From Clostridia bacterium (GTDB lineage: Bacteria > Bacillota > Clostridia > Oscillospirales > Acutalibacteraceae), in NCBI GenBank assembly GCA_900771085.1, contig CAAGMR010000014.1:8816-72815 (forward strand): 64,000 nt of DNA, written 5' to 3'. The first letter of the stretch is position 1, and every line of letters starts with the position of its first letter. This document shows positions 23,144-31,529 of the stretch, piece by piece. The notes beneath the pieces are model-generated. The model was not told the origin of the DNA, made no database searches, and was given only the letters and a program-made list of their open reading frames with translations. Both the position numbers and the translations under genes were made by a program.

Positions 23144-24952
23144 ATGTTTAGAGCACAGGTTCTTGTCTGTGGTGGTACAGGATGTACTTCTTCAGGCTCA
23201 AAACTTATTCAGGAAGCATTTGCAAAAGAAATTGCAGCAGCAGGACTTGCTGAAGAAGTTAAACTCGTTCAGACCGGCTGCTTCGGTCTTTGCGAAAAGG
23301 GTCCGGTTGTAATTGTTTATCCGGACGGAACATTTTATTCAAGAGTAACACCTGAAGATGTTGCTGAAATCGTATCCGAGCATCTTCTTAAAGGTCGTAT
23401 CGTTGAACGCCTTCAGTACAAGGACATCAGCGAAGAAACAAAATCTGCAATCGAAGATGAAACAAAGATTTCTCTTAACGACACAGATTTCTACAAGGCT
23501 CAGCATCGTGTAGCTCTTCGTAACTGCGGTGTTATCAACCCTGAAGAGATTGATGAATACATTGCAATGGACGGCTACAGAGCTCTCGGTAAGGCTCTTA
23601 CCGAGATGACACCACAGCAGGTAATCGATGAAATCCTTGCTTCAGGCCTTCGCGGCCGCGGCGGCGCAGGTTTCCCTACCGGCAGAAAGTGGTCATTTGC
23701 TGCAGCAAATGAAGCTGAGCAGAAGTACGTATGCTGTAACGCAGACGAAGGTGACCCGGGTGCATTCATGGACCGTTCAGTTCTTGAAGGTGACCCACAT
23801 GCCGTACTTGAAGCTATGGCTATTGCTGGTTATGCAATCGGAGCAAACCAGGGTTACATTTATGTTCGTGCTGAGTATCCTATCGCTGTTAAGCGTCTTG
23901 AGATTGCTATCGATCAGGCTCGTGAATATGGCCTTCTCGGTGACAACATCTTTGGCACAGACTTCTGCTTCGATATCGGTATCAGACTTGGTGCCGGTGC
24001 ATTCGTATGCGGTGAAGAAACAGCGCTTATGAACTCAATTGAAGGTATGCGCGGTGAACCTAGACCTCGTCCACCATTCCCTGCAGTAAAGGGCCTCTTT
24101 GGCGTACCAACAATCCTTAACAACGTTGAAACCTATGCAAACGTTGCTCAGATCATTCTTAATGGCGCAGAATGGTTTGCCAGCATGGGTACAGAAAAGT
24201 CAAAGGGCACAAAGGTATTTGCTCTCGGCGGTAAGATCAAGAACACAGGTCTTGTAGAAGTACCAATGGGTACAACTCTCAGAACTATCATCGAAGACAT
24301 CGGTGGCGGTATTCCAAACGGTAAGAAGTTCAAGGCTGCTCAGACAGGTGGTCCATCCGGCGGATGTATCCCTGCAGCAGAGATGGACGTTCCAATCGAC
24401 TACGACAACCTTATTGCAATCGGTTCAATGATGGGTTCAGGCGGACTTATCGTAATGGACGAAGACACATGTATGGTTGATATTGCCAAGTTCTTCCTCG
24501 AATTCACAGTAGATGAGTCCTGCGGTAAATGTACACCTTGCCGTATCGGTACAAGACGTCTTCTTGAAATCCTTGATAAGATCACAAGAGGCGAAGGTAC
24601 TCTTGAAGACCTTGACGAACTTGAGTCACTTGCTGCTTACATTAAAGACAACTCACTCTGTGGTCTTGGTCAGACAGCTCCAAACCCTGTTCTTTCAACA
24701 CTTAAGAAGTTCAGAAATGAATACGAAGCTCACGTTGTTGATAAGAAGTGTCCTGCAGGCGTATGTAAGAATCTCCTTACATTTAAGATCGTTGAAGATA
24801 AATGTAAGGGCTGCACAAAGTGCGCAAGAAACTGCCCTGTTGGAGCAATCAGCGGAACAGTTAAGAATCCACATGTTATCGACACAGCTAAATGTATTAA
24901 GTGCGGCGCTTGTATTGAAAACTGTAACTTCGGCGCAATCATTAAGGAATAA
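23144..24952 (+). CDS. NADH-binding flavin subunit of [FeFe] hydrogenase (HydB/NuoF-like)
   Basis: 602-residue subunit that exchanges electrons with NAD(P)H through FMN and, in bifurcating hydrogenases, hosts the bifurcation site. Domains in order: N-terminal thioredoxin-like [2Fe-2S] domain (CGGTGCTSSG, QTGCFGLCEKGP); FMN/NADH core with GRGGAGFPTGRKW near 170 and CNADEGDPGAF; SLBB domain; [4Fe-4S] CGKCTPCRIGTRR; and two C-terminal [4Fe-4S] motifs CKGCTKCARNCP and CIKCGACIENC. This full-length architecture matches HydB of trimeric and tetrameric hydrogenases. hydA follows 15 bp downstream. Confidence 0.95.
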   Translation: MFRAQVLVCGGTGCTSSGSKLIQEAFAKEIAAAGLAEEVKLVQTGCFGLCEKGPVVIVYPDGTFYSRVTPEDVAEIVSEHLLKGRIVERLQYKDISEETKSAIEDETKISLNDTDFYKAQHRVALRNCGVINPEEIDEYIAMDGYRALGKALTEMTPQQVIDEILASGLRGRGGAGFPTGRKWSFAAANEAEQKYVCCNADEGDPGAFMDRSVLEGDPHAVLEAMAIAGYAIGANQGYIYVRAEYPIAVKRLEIAIDQAREYGLLGDNIFGTDFCFDIGIRLGAGAFVCGEETALMNSIEGMRGEPRPRPPFPAVKGLFGVPTILNNVETYANVAQIILNGAEWFASMGTEKSKGTKVFALGGKIKNTGLVEVPMGTTLRTIIEDIGGGIPNGKKFKAAQTGGPSGGCIPAAEMDVPIDYDNLIAIGSMMGSGGLIVMDEDTCMVDIAKFFLEFTVDESCGKCTPCRIGTRRLLEILDKITRGEGTLEDLDELESLAAYIKDNSLCGLGQTAPNPVLSTLKKFRNEYEAHVVDKKCPAGVCKNLLTFKIVEDKCKGCTKCARNCPVGAISGTVKNPHVIDTAKCIKCGACIENCNFGAIIKE

Positions 24953-24967
24953 GGGAGGAACGTACAC

Positions 24968-26710
24968 ATGAATACAGTAAACATTACTATCAATGGTACT
25001 CCTCTTACAGTACCAGCTAACTATACAATCCTTGAGGCAGCTCGTGAGCTCGGAATTGAAATTCCTACTCTCTGCCACATGAAGAAAAAGAATGAAATCG
25101 GCGCATGTCGTGTCTGCATGGTAGAGGTTAAGGGTGCAAGAACTCTTGTTGCATCCTGCGTAATGCCTGTAAACGAAGGCATGGAGATTTATACAAACAC
25201 AGAAAGAGCTGTCAATTCCCGTAAAAAGACAGTTGAACTCATTATGTCAAACCATAACTGCTCATGTCTCTCATGTGACAGATCGGGTAATTGCGAACTC
25301 CAGGACCTCGCTACTGCTTATGGTATCGACACACTCAATAAGTACGATGGTGCAAAGACAGAAACATGTGTTGACTGCTCATCACCATCAATCGTTCGCG
25401 ATAATTCAAAGTGCGTACTTTGCCGTCGCTGCGTTGCTGCATGTAAGACTCAGACCGGCGTTATCGGTGCAAACAACCGTGGCTTTGACACAGAAGTTGG
25501 TTGCGCATTTGAAAGCAAGCTCAACAACGTTGCCTGCATCAACTGCGGTCAGTGTATCGTTGCCTGCCCTACAGGCGCTCTTCGCGAGAAGGATCAGACA
25601 GACGAAGTTCTTGCAGCTCTCAACGATCCTAGCAAGACCGTTGTTGTTCAGACAGCTCCTGCAACTCGTGTAGCACTTGCTGAAGCATTTGGCCACCCTG
25701 TAGGAACAAATGCAAAGGGCAAGATGGTTACAGCTCTCAAGAGACTCGGCTTTGACAAGGTATTTGATACCAACTTCTCTGCTGACCTTACAATCATGGA
25801 AGAAGCAACAGAGTTCCTCGACAGATTCCAGAACGGCGGAACACTTCCTCTTATCACATCCTGCTCACCTGGATGGATCAAGTACTGCGAACACTTCTTC
25901 CCTGACTTTATTCCTAACCTTTCCACATGCAAGTCTCCTCAGCAGATGTTTGGTGCTGTAGTTAAGACATGGTGGGCTGAGAGAAACGGCATTGACCCTA
26001 AGGATATCGTTTCTGTTTCAATCATGCCTTGCGTAGCCAAGAAGTTTGAGGTTCAGAGAGACGACCAGTCTGCAGCAGGCGTTCCTGATGTTGACTATGC
26101 TCTTTCAACTCGCGAACTTGCAAAGCTTATCAAGCGTGCAGGTCTCGTATTTGATAACCTTCCTGAAAGCGACTATGACGATCCTCTCGGCGAGGGCACA
26201 GGTGCAGCTGTTATCTTCGGTGCAACCGGTGGTGTTATGGAAGCGGCTCTCAGAACAGCTGTAGACGTTATCACAGGCGTTGACAACGACTCCTACGAAT
26301 TCACTGAGGTTCGTGGCGTAGACGGAATCAAGGAAGCTACATACACAGTTGGCGATATCGAACTCAACGTTTGTGTTGTATCAGGTGTCGGCAATGCAAA
26401 GAAGGTTCTTAATGCTGTTAAGAACGGTGAAAAGAACTATCACTTCATCGAAGTAATGGGTTGCCCTGGCGGTTGCGTAAACGGCGGTGGCCAGCCTGTT
26501 CAGAAGAACGCTGTTCATCAGGTTATCGATGTTGCTGCAGTTCGTGGCGCAGCTCTCTATGAGGAGGACAGGAACCTTCCTAAGAGAAAGTCACATAAGA
26601 ACGAAGCAGTTCAGGCGCTTTACAAGGAATATCTTGGCGAGCCAAACAGCCATAAGGCTCATGAGCTTCTTCATACCTCATATGTTGATCGCTCAGACAT
26701 TCTTAAGTAA
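24968..26710 (+). CDS. hydA: Catalytic [FeFe] hydrogenase large subunit HydA (NAD-linked type)
   Basis: 580-residue H2 enzyme. From the N-terminus: [2Fe-2S] domain (GACRVCMVEVKG), His-Cys [4Fe-4S] (HNCSCLSCDRSGNC), two [4Fe-4S] motifs (CVLCRRCVAAC and CINCGQCIVACP), the H-cluster domain and the small-subunit-like C-terminus (VQALYKEYLGEPNS ... AHELLHTSY). H-cluster segments are TSCSPGW (C299-S300), MPCVAKK and MGCPGGCVNGGGQP. The serine after C299 replaces the second cysteine of the textbook TSCCP motif. With the NuoE-, HndB- and NuoF-like subunits it should form an electron-bifurcating, ferredoxin- and NAD(P)H-linked hydrogenase. Confidence 0.95.
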   Translation: MNTVNITINGTPLTVPANYTILEAARELGIEIPTLCHMKKKNEIGACRVCMVEVKGARTLVASCVMPVNEGMEIYTNTERAVNSRKKTVELIMSNHNCSCLSCDRSGNCELQDLATAYGIDTLNKYDGAKTETCVDCSSPSIVRDNSKCVLCRRCVAACKTQTGVIGANNRGFDTEVGCAFESKLNNVACINCGQCIVACPTGALREKDQTDEVLAALNDPSKTVVVQTAPATRVALAEAFGHPVGTNAKGKMVTALKRLGFDKVFDTNFSADLTIMEEATEFLDRFQNGGTLPLITSCSPGWIKYCEHFFPDFIPNLSTCKSPQQMFGAVVKTWWAERNGIDPKDIVSVSIMPCVAKKFEVQRDDQSAAGVPDVDYALSTRELAKLIKRAGLVFDNLPESDYDDPLGEGTGAAVIFGATGGVMEAALRTAVDVITGVDNDSYEFTEVRGVDGIKEATYTVGDIELNVCVVSGVGNAKKVLNAVKNGEKNYHFIEVMGCPGGCVNGGGQPVQKNAVHQVIDVAAVRGAALYEEDRNLPKRKSHKNEAVQALYKEYLGEPNSHKAHELLHTSYVDRSDILK

Positions 26711-26734
26711 TAGATAATTGGCTTTATACGAACT

Positions 26735-26762
26735 GAAGGCCGGTGCTTTTGCATCGGCCTTC
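26735..26762 (+). terminator. Terminator-like hairpin after hydA
   Basis: 12-bp stem GAAGGCCGGTGC / GCATCGGCCTTC with one G-U pair and a TTTT loop. No T-run follows, so termination may be weak. A TATAAT box (26770-26775) for the next gene lies directly after it. Confidence 0.6.
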
Positions 26763-26804
26763 ATTCGTGTATAATAAGTGACAGTAAACCGGAGAGGTGA
26801 GGGT

Positions 26805-27086
26805 ATGGAATTATCTCCTGTGGCAACTGTTGCCATTTATCTCATATTTATAAATGTACTGGGCTTTGCCCTGATGGGTCTCGACAAAAAGCGCGCTCGC
26901 GCGCATGAGTGGCGCATTCCCGAAAAGACACTTTTCGGTGTTGCGCTTGTAGGCGGAGCCCTTGGCTCCTGGGCCGGAATGTATACATTCCGACACAAGA
27001 CAAAACACAATTATTTCGTCATCGGTATGCCGGCAATATTCGTCGTTGAACTGGTTCTCGGCATCTGGTGGTTAATAACGCAATAA
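26805..27086 (+). CDS. DUF1294 family small membrane protein
   Basis: 93-residue protein with about three hydrophobic segments: an N-terminal helix (VAIYLIFINVLGFALMG), a middle region and a C-terminal helix (VVELVLGIWW). The DUF1294 hallmark is visible as DKKRAR ... RIPEKTLF and the GALGSWAGMYTFRHKTKH loop. Function unknown for the family. Start ATG 26805 with GGAGAGGTGAG upstream. It stands alone between terminators, unrelated in function to its neighbours as far as can be seen. Confidence 0.82.
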   Translation: MELSPVATVAIYLIFINVLGFALMGLDKKRARAHEWRIPEKTLFGVALVGGALGSWAGMYTFRHKTKHNYFVIGMPAIFVVELVLGIWWLITQ

Positions 27087-27090
27087 TATT

Positions 27091-27119
27091 AAGGCCGGAG
27101 CATTGCTCCGGCCTTTTTT
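27091..27119. terminator. Terminator between DUF1294 gene and tetR gene
   Basis: 11-bp perfect stem AAGGCCGGAGC / GCTCCGGCCTT with an ATT loop, then TTTTTT on the plus strand. The convergent regulator gene ends at 27123 and can use it in reverse. Confidence 0.92.
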
Positions 27120-27122
27120 CTT

Positions 27123-27659
27123 TTACCATATATTTCCTTGCCATTGCTCAGGTACGAGCTGGTATAGTGCATAAGCGGCATCCTTAACTGAAAGCTTGCC
27201 GTAGTCTCCATGTACCCATTTGGCATAGTTATAGCTCGCTCCGCCACAGAATGCATGAAGCTGCATTTCTTCTGCGGGGGTGAATTCTCTTCCGGTTTTT
27301 TTTACTATGGCGTCGTGTGCAACCTGGTAGCTGTATTCGGCAATGAAGGTGTTTATTGAGTTAACACCTGTGGTTTCGAAAATCCTGTAAAGTGGCTGCC
27401 AGTTATCTTTAGCGTCTTTGAAAAGTGCGTAAAACACATCCTCGAGGGTTTCGCTTTCGTCTATGGTAAAACAGCTGTCTAGCATTTTTTTATAGTTGTA
27501 ATTCATAATTTCATATTTATCGCTGAAATAACGATAAATGGTAGATCTGCTGACGCCGGTTTCTTTTGCAATCTTGTCCATTGTGATTTCTTCAAAATCC
27601 ATTTTCTTTATAAGCGAATTAAACCCTAGAACAATATCACGTTTGGTTCTTTCTGACAT
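27123..27659 (-). CDS. TetR/AcrR family transcriptional regulator
   Basis: 178-residue regulator with an N-terminal TetR DNA-binding domain: FEEITMDKIAKETGVSRSTIYRYFSDKYEI at about 24-53. The C-terminal domain is the TetR_C type common in clostridia, likely a ligand-binding dimer domain. The start is placed at the ATG before SERTKRD because AGGAGT lies 8 bases upstream; an upstream in-frame start would add 12 residues. It is divergent from the large FAD oxidoreductase gene at 27808, which it probably controls. Ligand unknown. Confidence 0.87.
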   Translation of the reverse strand: MSERTKRDIVLGFNSLIKKMDFEEITMDKIAKETGVSRSTIYRYFSDKYEIMNYNYKKMLDSCFTIDESETLEDVFYALFKDAKDNWQPLYRIFETTGVNSINTFIAEYSYQVAHDAIVKKTGREFTPAEEMQLHAFCGGASYNYAKWVHGDYGKLSVKDAAYALYQLVPEQWQGNIW

Positions 27660-27685
27660 GAAGCGACACTCCTTTGCAAAAACGG

Positions 27686-27727
27686 AATGGGACAATTCAC
27701 CTAAATTGTAGCAAAATGAGACAAAAT
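27686..27727. promoter_or_regulatory. Candidate TetR operator between divergent genes
   Basis: Inverted repeat ACAATT-N6-AATTGT (27692-27709), overlapped by two direct copies of ATGrGACAA (ATGGGACAA at about 27687 and ATGAGACAA at about 27716). Location between the divergent regulator and oxidoreductase genes suggests an operator; no binding evidence exists. Confidence 0.4.
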
Positions 27728-27807
27728 CGCAAGTGTGAAGATTTTAACAACCTTCGCCTGACTAATATGATTAAGGTGGCTATCAATGTAACGGGAGGCG
27801 TAAATTT

Positions 27808-30549
27808 ATGTTTATGATTAAGCACGAACTTACAGAAGGCGAGAGAAAATGTCTTGAACCTTATTTTGCTGAAACCAAAGGTCAGCCTGTAAGAAAGAAT
27901 CTTTGTAAGCTGATTACTCATGTTAATATGTTTAACCCGCTTCCGGACGAGAATTCCTGGGAATACATATTCATGAACCGTCAGCTTTCAGATGAACAGA
28001 TTGACTTCATGCTCAAAATGAAACTCAGACGTCATTACAGCATGAAAGAACTCGCAAAACTCCAGGGTATGTCTGTTGTTGATACCGCAAAAATGGTTGA
28101 CGGTATTGTTCGTATCGGTTTCCTTGAGTATTGCAACAATCCGGGAGAGGAAGATGAGGTTGTTCTTCCTGTATTTGCTCCGGGTGCGTTTGAAAATAAC
28201 GTAATGACAAAAGAGCAGACTGATAAGTTCCCTGAAATGGCACCTGCTTTTCTTAACTACATCCTTGATCTTCAGCAGAAGATTTCGGGACTTACATTTA
28301 TGGGAGCAGCTCTTATGAGAGCAATACCTGTAGAGTCTGCAATTGAAGGTAACTCAAGAAAAGCAAGCTATGAAGAAGTTTCCTACTGGCTCGACAAAGC
28401 CGGAGATTCCATCGGCGTTGTTCCTTGCGAATGCCGCAAACTTCGCGAGATGGTAGGCGAGGGCACGGAAGATCTTAATGAGGACTATTGTATTAACCTC
28501 GGCAACTATTCTGAAAGTCTTATCAGAGCGGGTAAAGCTCGACGTATTACAAGAGAAGAGGCAGATAGAATCATTAAGCTTGCTGAAGAGCGCGGCTGCG
28601 TTCATCAGCTTTCCGGTATCGATGGTCCGGATTTCTCACTTTTCATCTGTAACTGTAAGTGGGATACCTGCATGGCTCTTAAGACATCCTGGTATAACAA
28701 TTCACCAAACCTTTCAAAGTCAAACTATGTTGCAGAGGTAAATGACAATAACTGCGTTGCCTGTGGCGCATGCGTAGAAATCTGCCCACAAAACGCTGTG
28801 AAACTTGGCGAAAAACTCTGTCAGAATAAGCCGGTCGAAATCAAGCCAAAGCCAACAGCTGATGATTTCGCATTCATGCCACCAAAGTATTGGGACAAGA
28901 ATTCATTCCTCACAGACCGTGAGAATGTTGTCAAAGAGACAGGCACAGCTCCATGTAAGACAAACTGTCCTGCTCACATTGCCGTTCAGGGCTACCTGAA
29001 GAAGGCAAATGAGGGCAAGTATGATGAAGCTCTTGCCATCATCAAAAAGGAGAATCCATTCCCTGCAATGTGCGGCCGTGTATGCGCACGCTTCTGTGAA
29101 GATGAATGTACTCGTGGCGAAATAGATGCTCCTGTGGCAATCGATGAGGTTAAGAAGTTTGTTGCAGACCTTGACCTTAAGGCAGAGACAAGATACATCC
29201 CTGAAAAGAAATACAACAGAGGACATAAGATTGCAGTTATCGGCTCCGGCCCTGCAGGCCTTTCAGCCGCTTACTATCTTGCAGTAAAGGGTCATGATGT
29301 TACCGTATTTGAAAAGGAGGCTATTCCTGGCGGTATGATGACTCTCGGTATGCCAAACTTCCGTCTTGAAAAAGATGTTGTTAAGGCTGAAATTGAAGTT
29401 ATCGAAGCACTTGGCGTGGAAATCAGGTGTGGCGTTGAAGTAGGTAAGGACGTAACAATCCAGTCGCTTCGTGAAGAAGGATATAAGGGATTCTACGTTG
29501 CAATCGGTGCTCAGGGCGGACGTAAGCTCGGCCTTGAAAATGAAGACGCAAAGGGCGTTATTTCAGGCATTGACTTCCTTAAGGGTGTTGCTCTTAAGAC
29601 ACAGGATAAACTCCATGGTAATGTTGTTGTTGTCGGTGGCGGTAACGTAGCAGTTGACGTAGCTCGTACAGCAGTAAGACATGGTGCTGACAAGGTAACA
29701 ATGCTCTGCCTTGAACCTCGTGATGCAATGCCTGCAGCTGAAGATGAAGTACTTGAAGCAATTGAAGAAGGCATCACAGTTGAATGCGGATGGGGTCCTA
29801 AGGAAATCGTTGCATACGAAGGTAAGACCAAGGCCGTAGTATTCAAAAAATGTGTCAGCGTATTCGGCACAGATGGTAAGTTTAACCCAACATATGATGA
29901 GAACGATACCATTACTCTTGACGCTGATTATCTTCTTTCGGCAATCGGTCAGTCAATCCAGTGGGGCAACCTTCTCGATGGAACAAAGGTTGAACTTGGA
30001 CGTGGCAACACAGCAAAAGCTGACACCTGGACTTATCAGACAGCTGAACCGGATATCTTTGTCGGCGGTGACGTATACACAGGACCAAGATTCGCAATTG
30101 AAGCTATTGCTGCCGGTAAGGAAGGCGCTGATTCCCTTCACAGATACGTATGGCCTGGTCACAGCCTTACACTTGGCCGTGTTCACAGAGATAACTTCAA
30201 GAGCATCGACAAGGACAATATGGTTATCGCAAGCTATGATCGCGGTATTCGCCAGGTTCCGGGCAAAGATCCAACTAAGATTAAGACATTCTCAGATGAA
30301 AGACTTACATTTACAGAAGAACAGGTTAAGGCTGAAACAGCTCGCTGCCTGAGCTGCGGTGCCGCAAAGGTGGACGAAGGCTACTGCATCGGCTGTGGTC
30401 TTTGCACAGTTCAGTGTAAGTTTGATGCCATCCATCTCCGCAAAGATCAGGAAGTATGGGGCGTTCCATATGAGAAGCTTGTTCCAAAGGTAATCAAGGA
30501 AGAAGTTGGAAAGGTTAAGAAACTTGCCATCAAGAAAATCAAAGCATAA
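27808..30549 (+). CDS. GltD-like FAD/NAD(P) oxidoreductase with N-terminal and C-terminal ferredoxin modules
   Basis: A 913-residue fusion. Residues 1-300 form a cysteine-containing domain I cannot name (PCECRK, CNCKWDTC), then a [4Fe-4S] motif CVACGACVEICP near 315. The middle is the glutamate synthase small-subunit fold: CKTNCPAHI, CGRVCARFCEDEC, FAD site AVIGSGPAGLSAAYYL near 479, NAD(P) site VVVGGGNVAVDVARTA and GGDVYTGP. The C-terminus has CLSCGA and CIGCGLCTVQC. The architecture suggests electron transfer between NAD(P)H and ferredoxin rather than glutamate synthesis; no large glutamate synthase subunit is nearby. Divergent TetR gene probably regulates it; hypA follows. Confidence 0.82.
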   Translation: MFMIKHELTEGERKCLEPYFAETKGQPVRKNLCKLITHVNMFNPLPDENSWEYIFMNRQLSDEQIDFMLKMKLRRHYSMKELAKLQGMSVVDTAKMVDGIVRIGFLEYCNNPGEEDEVVLPVFAPGAFENNVMTKEQTDKFPEMAPAFLNYILDLQQKISGLTFMGAALMRAIPVESAIEGNSRKASYEEVSYWLDKAGDSIGVVPCECRKLREMVGEGTEDLNEDYCINLGNYSESLIRAGKARRITREEADRIIKLAEERGCVHQLSGIDGPDFSLFICNCKWDTCMALKTSWYNNSPNLSKSNYVAEVNDNNCVACGACVEICPQNAVKLGEKLCQNKPVEIKPKPTADDFAFMPPKYWDKNSFLTDRENVVKETGTAPCKTNCPAHIAVQGYLKKANEGKYDEALAIIKKENPFPAMCGRVCARFCEDECTRGEIDAPVAIDEVKKFVADLDLKAETRYIPEKKYNRGHKIAVIGSGPAGLSAAYYLAVKGHDVTVFEKEAIPGGMMTLGMPNFRLEKDVVKAEIEVIEALGVEIRCGVEVGKDVTIQSLREEGYKGFYVAIGAQGGRKLGLENEDAKGVISGIDFLKGVALKTQDKLHGNVVVVGGGNVAVDVARTAVRHGADKVTMLCLEPRDAMPAAEDEVLEAIEEGITVECGWGPKEIVAYEGKTKAVVFKKCVSVFGTDGKFNPTYDENDTITLDADYLLSAIGQSIQWGNLLDGTKVELGRGNTAKADTWTYQTAEPDIFVGGDVYTGPRFAIEAIAAGKEGADSLHRYVWPGHSLTLGRVHRDNFKSIDKDNMVIASYDRGIRQVPGKDPTKIKTFSDERLTFTEEQVKAETARCLSCGAAKVDEGYCIGCGLCTVQCKFDAIHLRKDQEVWGVPYEKLVPKVIKEEVGKVKKLAIKKIKA

Positions 30550-30563
30550 AGAAGGTGCATCGC

Positions 30564-30905
30564 ATGCATGAGATTAGTGTTCTCACCAAGGCTGTAGACC
30601 TCGCGGAGGAGACAGCGGCAGATAACAATATTGACCATATTACTTTTATTACTCTGGAAGTTGGTGAGCTGACCGGTTATCTCCCTATCTTCTTTACAAA
30701 ATACTTTCCGACAGTAATAGAAGGAAGGCCTATTTTTGATGGGGCAGAACTTAAGATGAACATTGTAAAAGGTCAGGCAGTCTGTGATGAATGCGAAGCT
30801 TTTTACAATGTTATGGCCAATGAAGGCCGCTGTCCGACATGTGGTTCAAGAAATAAGACCATTATTGGCGGACAGGAGTTTAAACTGGCAGAAATAGGCG
30901 TATGA
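30564..30905 (+). CDS. hypA: HypA/HybF-type nickel metallochaperone
   Basis: 113-residue protein with the N-terminal nickel-binding MHE motif at residues 1-3 and a zinc site of two CxxC pairs (CDEC near 75 and CPTC near 91). HypA delivers nickel for [NiFe] hydrogenase maturation (or urease in some organisms). No other hyp gene and no Ni enzyme is in this window, so it is an orphan here. ATG 30564 is chosen because a free Met-His-Glu start is needed for nickel binding and GAAGGTG lies upstream; GTG 30555 would bury that motif. Confidence 0.88.
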   Translation: MHEISVLTKAVDLAEETAADNNIDHITFITLEVGELTGYLPIFFTKYFPTVIEGRPIFDGAELKMNIVKGQAVCDECEAFYNVMANEGRCPTCGSRNKTIIGGQEFKLAEIGV

Positions 30906-30960
30906 ATTTATCTTTTTGCGTGTATAATTAAATGCAGAGAGATAAATGGGGGTCTGAACA

Positions 30961-31155
30961 ATGGGACTTTTTTCAAAGAAACATGGCAAAGATAATGATG
31001 AAGGACTTTCCTGGGATTCTACCAGGAAGGATAATCTTGAAGAAAGACTGAAAGATCCTTGCGATGTCTGCTACAACAAGCAGCATAAACTCTGTAATGG
31101 TCGCGGTACACATTGCATTGCATATGTTCCCGAGGACCAGAAACCGGAGGAATAA
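30961..31155 (+). CDS. Small cysteine-rich protein, unknown function
   Basis: 64-residue hydrophilic protein with four cysteines in CDVC-x8-C-x6-C spacing (CDVCYNKQHKLCNGRGTHC), possibly a small metal site. The start ATG has GGGGGT upstream, a TATAAT box is seen at 30923-30928, and a strong terminator follows, so it is likely a real single-gene unit. No family recognised. Confidence 0.65.
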   Translation: MGLFSKKHGKDNDEGLSWDSTRKDNLEERLKDPCDVCYNKQHKLCNGRGTHCIAYVPEDQKPEE

Positions 31156-31162
31156 ATAATAA

Positions 31163-31190
31163 AAAAGCGACCACAAACGTGGTCGCTTTT
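31163..31190. terminator. Terminator after the small cysteine-rich gene
   Basis: 12-bp perfect stem AAAAGCGACCAC / GTGGTCGCTTTT with an AAAC loop, T-rich on both strands. Confidence 0.92.
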
Positions 31191-31196
31191 CTTTTC

Positions 31197-31242
31197 TGGT
31201 GCGGGTTTATCAGGAGGTATTTTTCAAATGCCCCTGACCCGC
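31197..31242 (-). pseudogene. tRNA-like minihelix, probable tRNA-Leu remnant
   Basis: On the minus strand a 46-nt sequence starts GCGGGT and ends ACCCGCACCA, so it keeps a six-pair acceptor stem and an encoded CCA end, plus a CAGG/CCTG arm. The anticodon, D and variable regions are missing. The last 15 bases of this unit and its flank (TTTTCTGGTGCGGGT on the plus strand) are repeated exactly at the 3' end of the real tRNA at 31270-31284. It is best read as a decayed, internally deleted duplicate of the neighbouring tRNA-Leu. Confidence 0.6.
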
Positions 31243-31269
31243 AAAAAAAGAGCAGCTAAAAAGCTGCCC
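31243..31269 (-). terminator. Terminator of tRNA-Leu
   Basis: On the minus strand, immediately after the tRNA 3' end, the stem GGGCAGC / GCTGCTC (one G-U pair) is followed by TTTTTTT. It separates the real tRNA from the minihelix remnant. Confidence 0.8.
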
Positions 31270-31274
31270 TTTTC

Positions 31275-31359
31275 TGGTGCGGGTAACAGGGGTTGAACCT
31301 GCACGCCGTGAAGCACAAGATCCTAAATCTTGCGTGTCTGCCAATTCCACCATACCCGC
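31275..31359 (-). tRNA. tRNA-Leu (anticodon UAG)
   Basis: 85 nt including an encoded CCA. Acceptor stem GCGGGTA / TACCCGC, D-loop TGGAATTGGCAGAC typical of class II tRNAs, anticodon stem CAAGA / TCTTG with loop TTTAGGA giving UAG, long variable arm (TGCTTCACGGCGT) and T arm CAGGTTCAACCCCTG. The extended variable arm plus anticodon UAG identify leucine (CUA/CUN). Confidence 0.96.
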
Positions 31360-31378
31360 GTGTTTTAATTGCTATATA

Positions 31379-31407
31379 TTTATACTATTTCGCCCCTTTT
31401 TTGTCAA
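31379..31407 (-). promoter_or_regulatory. Promoter of tRNA-Leu
   Basis: On the minus strand, TTGACA (31402-31407) and TATAAA (31379-31384) with 17 bp spacing, about 20 bp before the tRNA 5' end. Confidence 0.85.
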
Positions 31408-31529
31408 TTCAAAAAAGGACGTTTCGTTTGTCCGTAAATATGGACTTATGCCTCTCGTTGTGGTAAATTAAGGACAGGAGTAAACCGCTGTTTTGGCGGA
31501 TGTTTTTTTTATGAGAAAGGGCAGTTTTT

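Noticed and set aside
31192..31284. Genomic island attachment sites (attL/attR) at the tRNA-Leu
   Set aside because: The two copies of the tRNA 3' end are only about 78 bp apart with no integrase or mobile gene between or beside them; an old scar remains possible, so it is kept only as part of the remnant finding.
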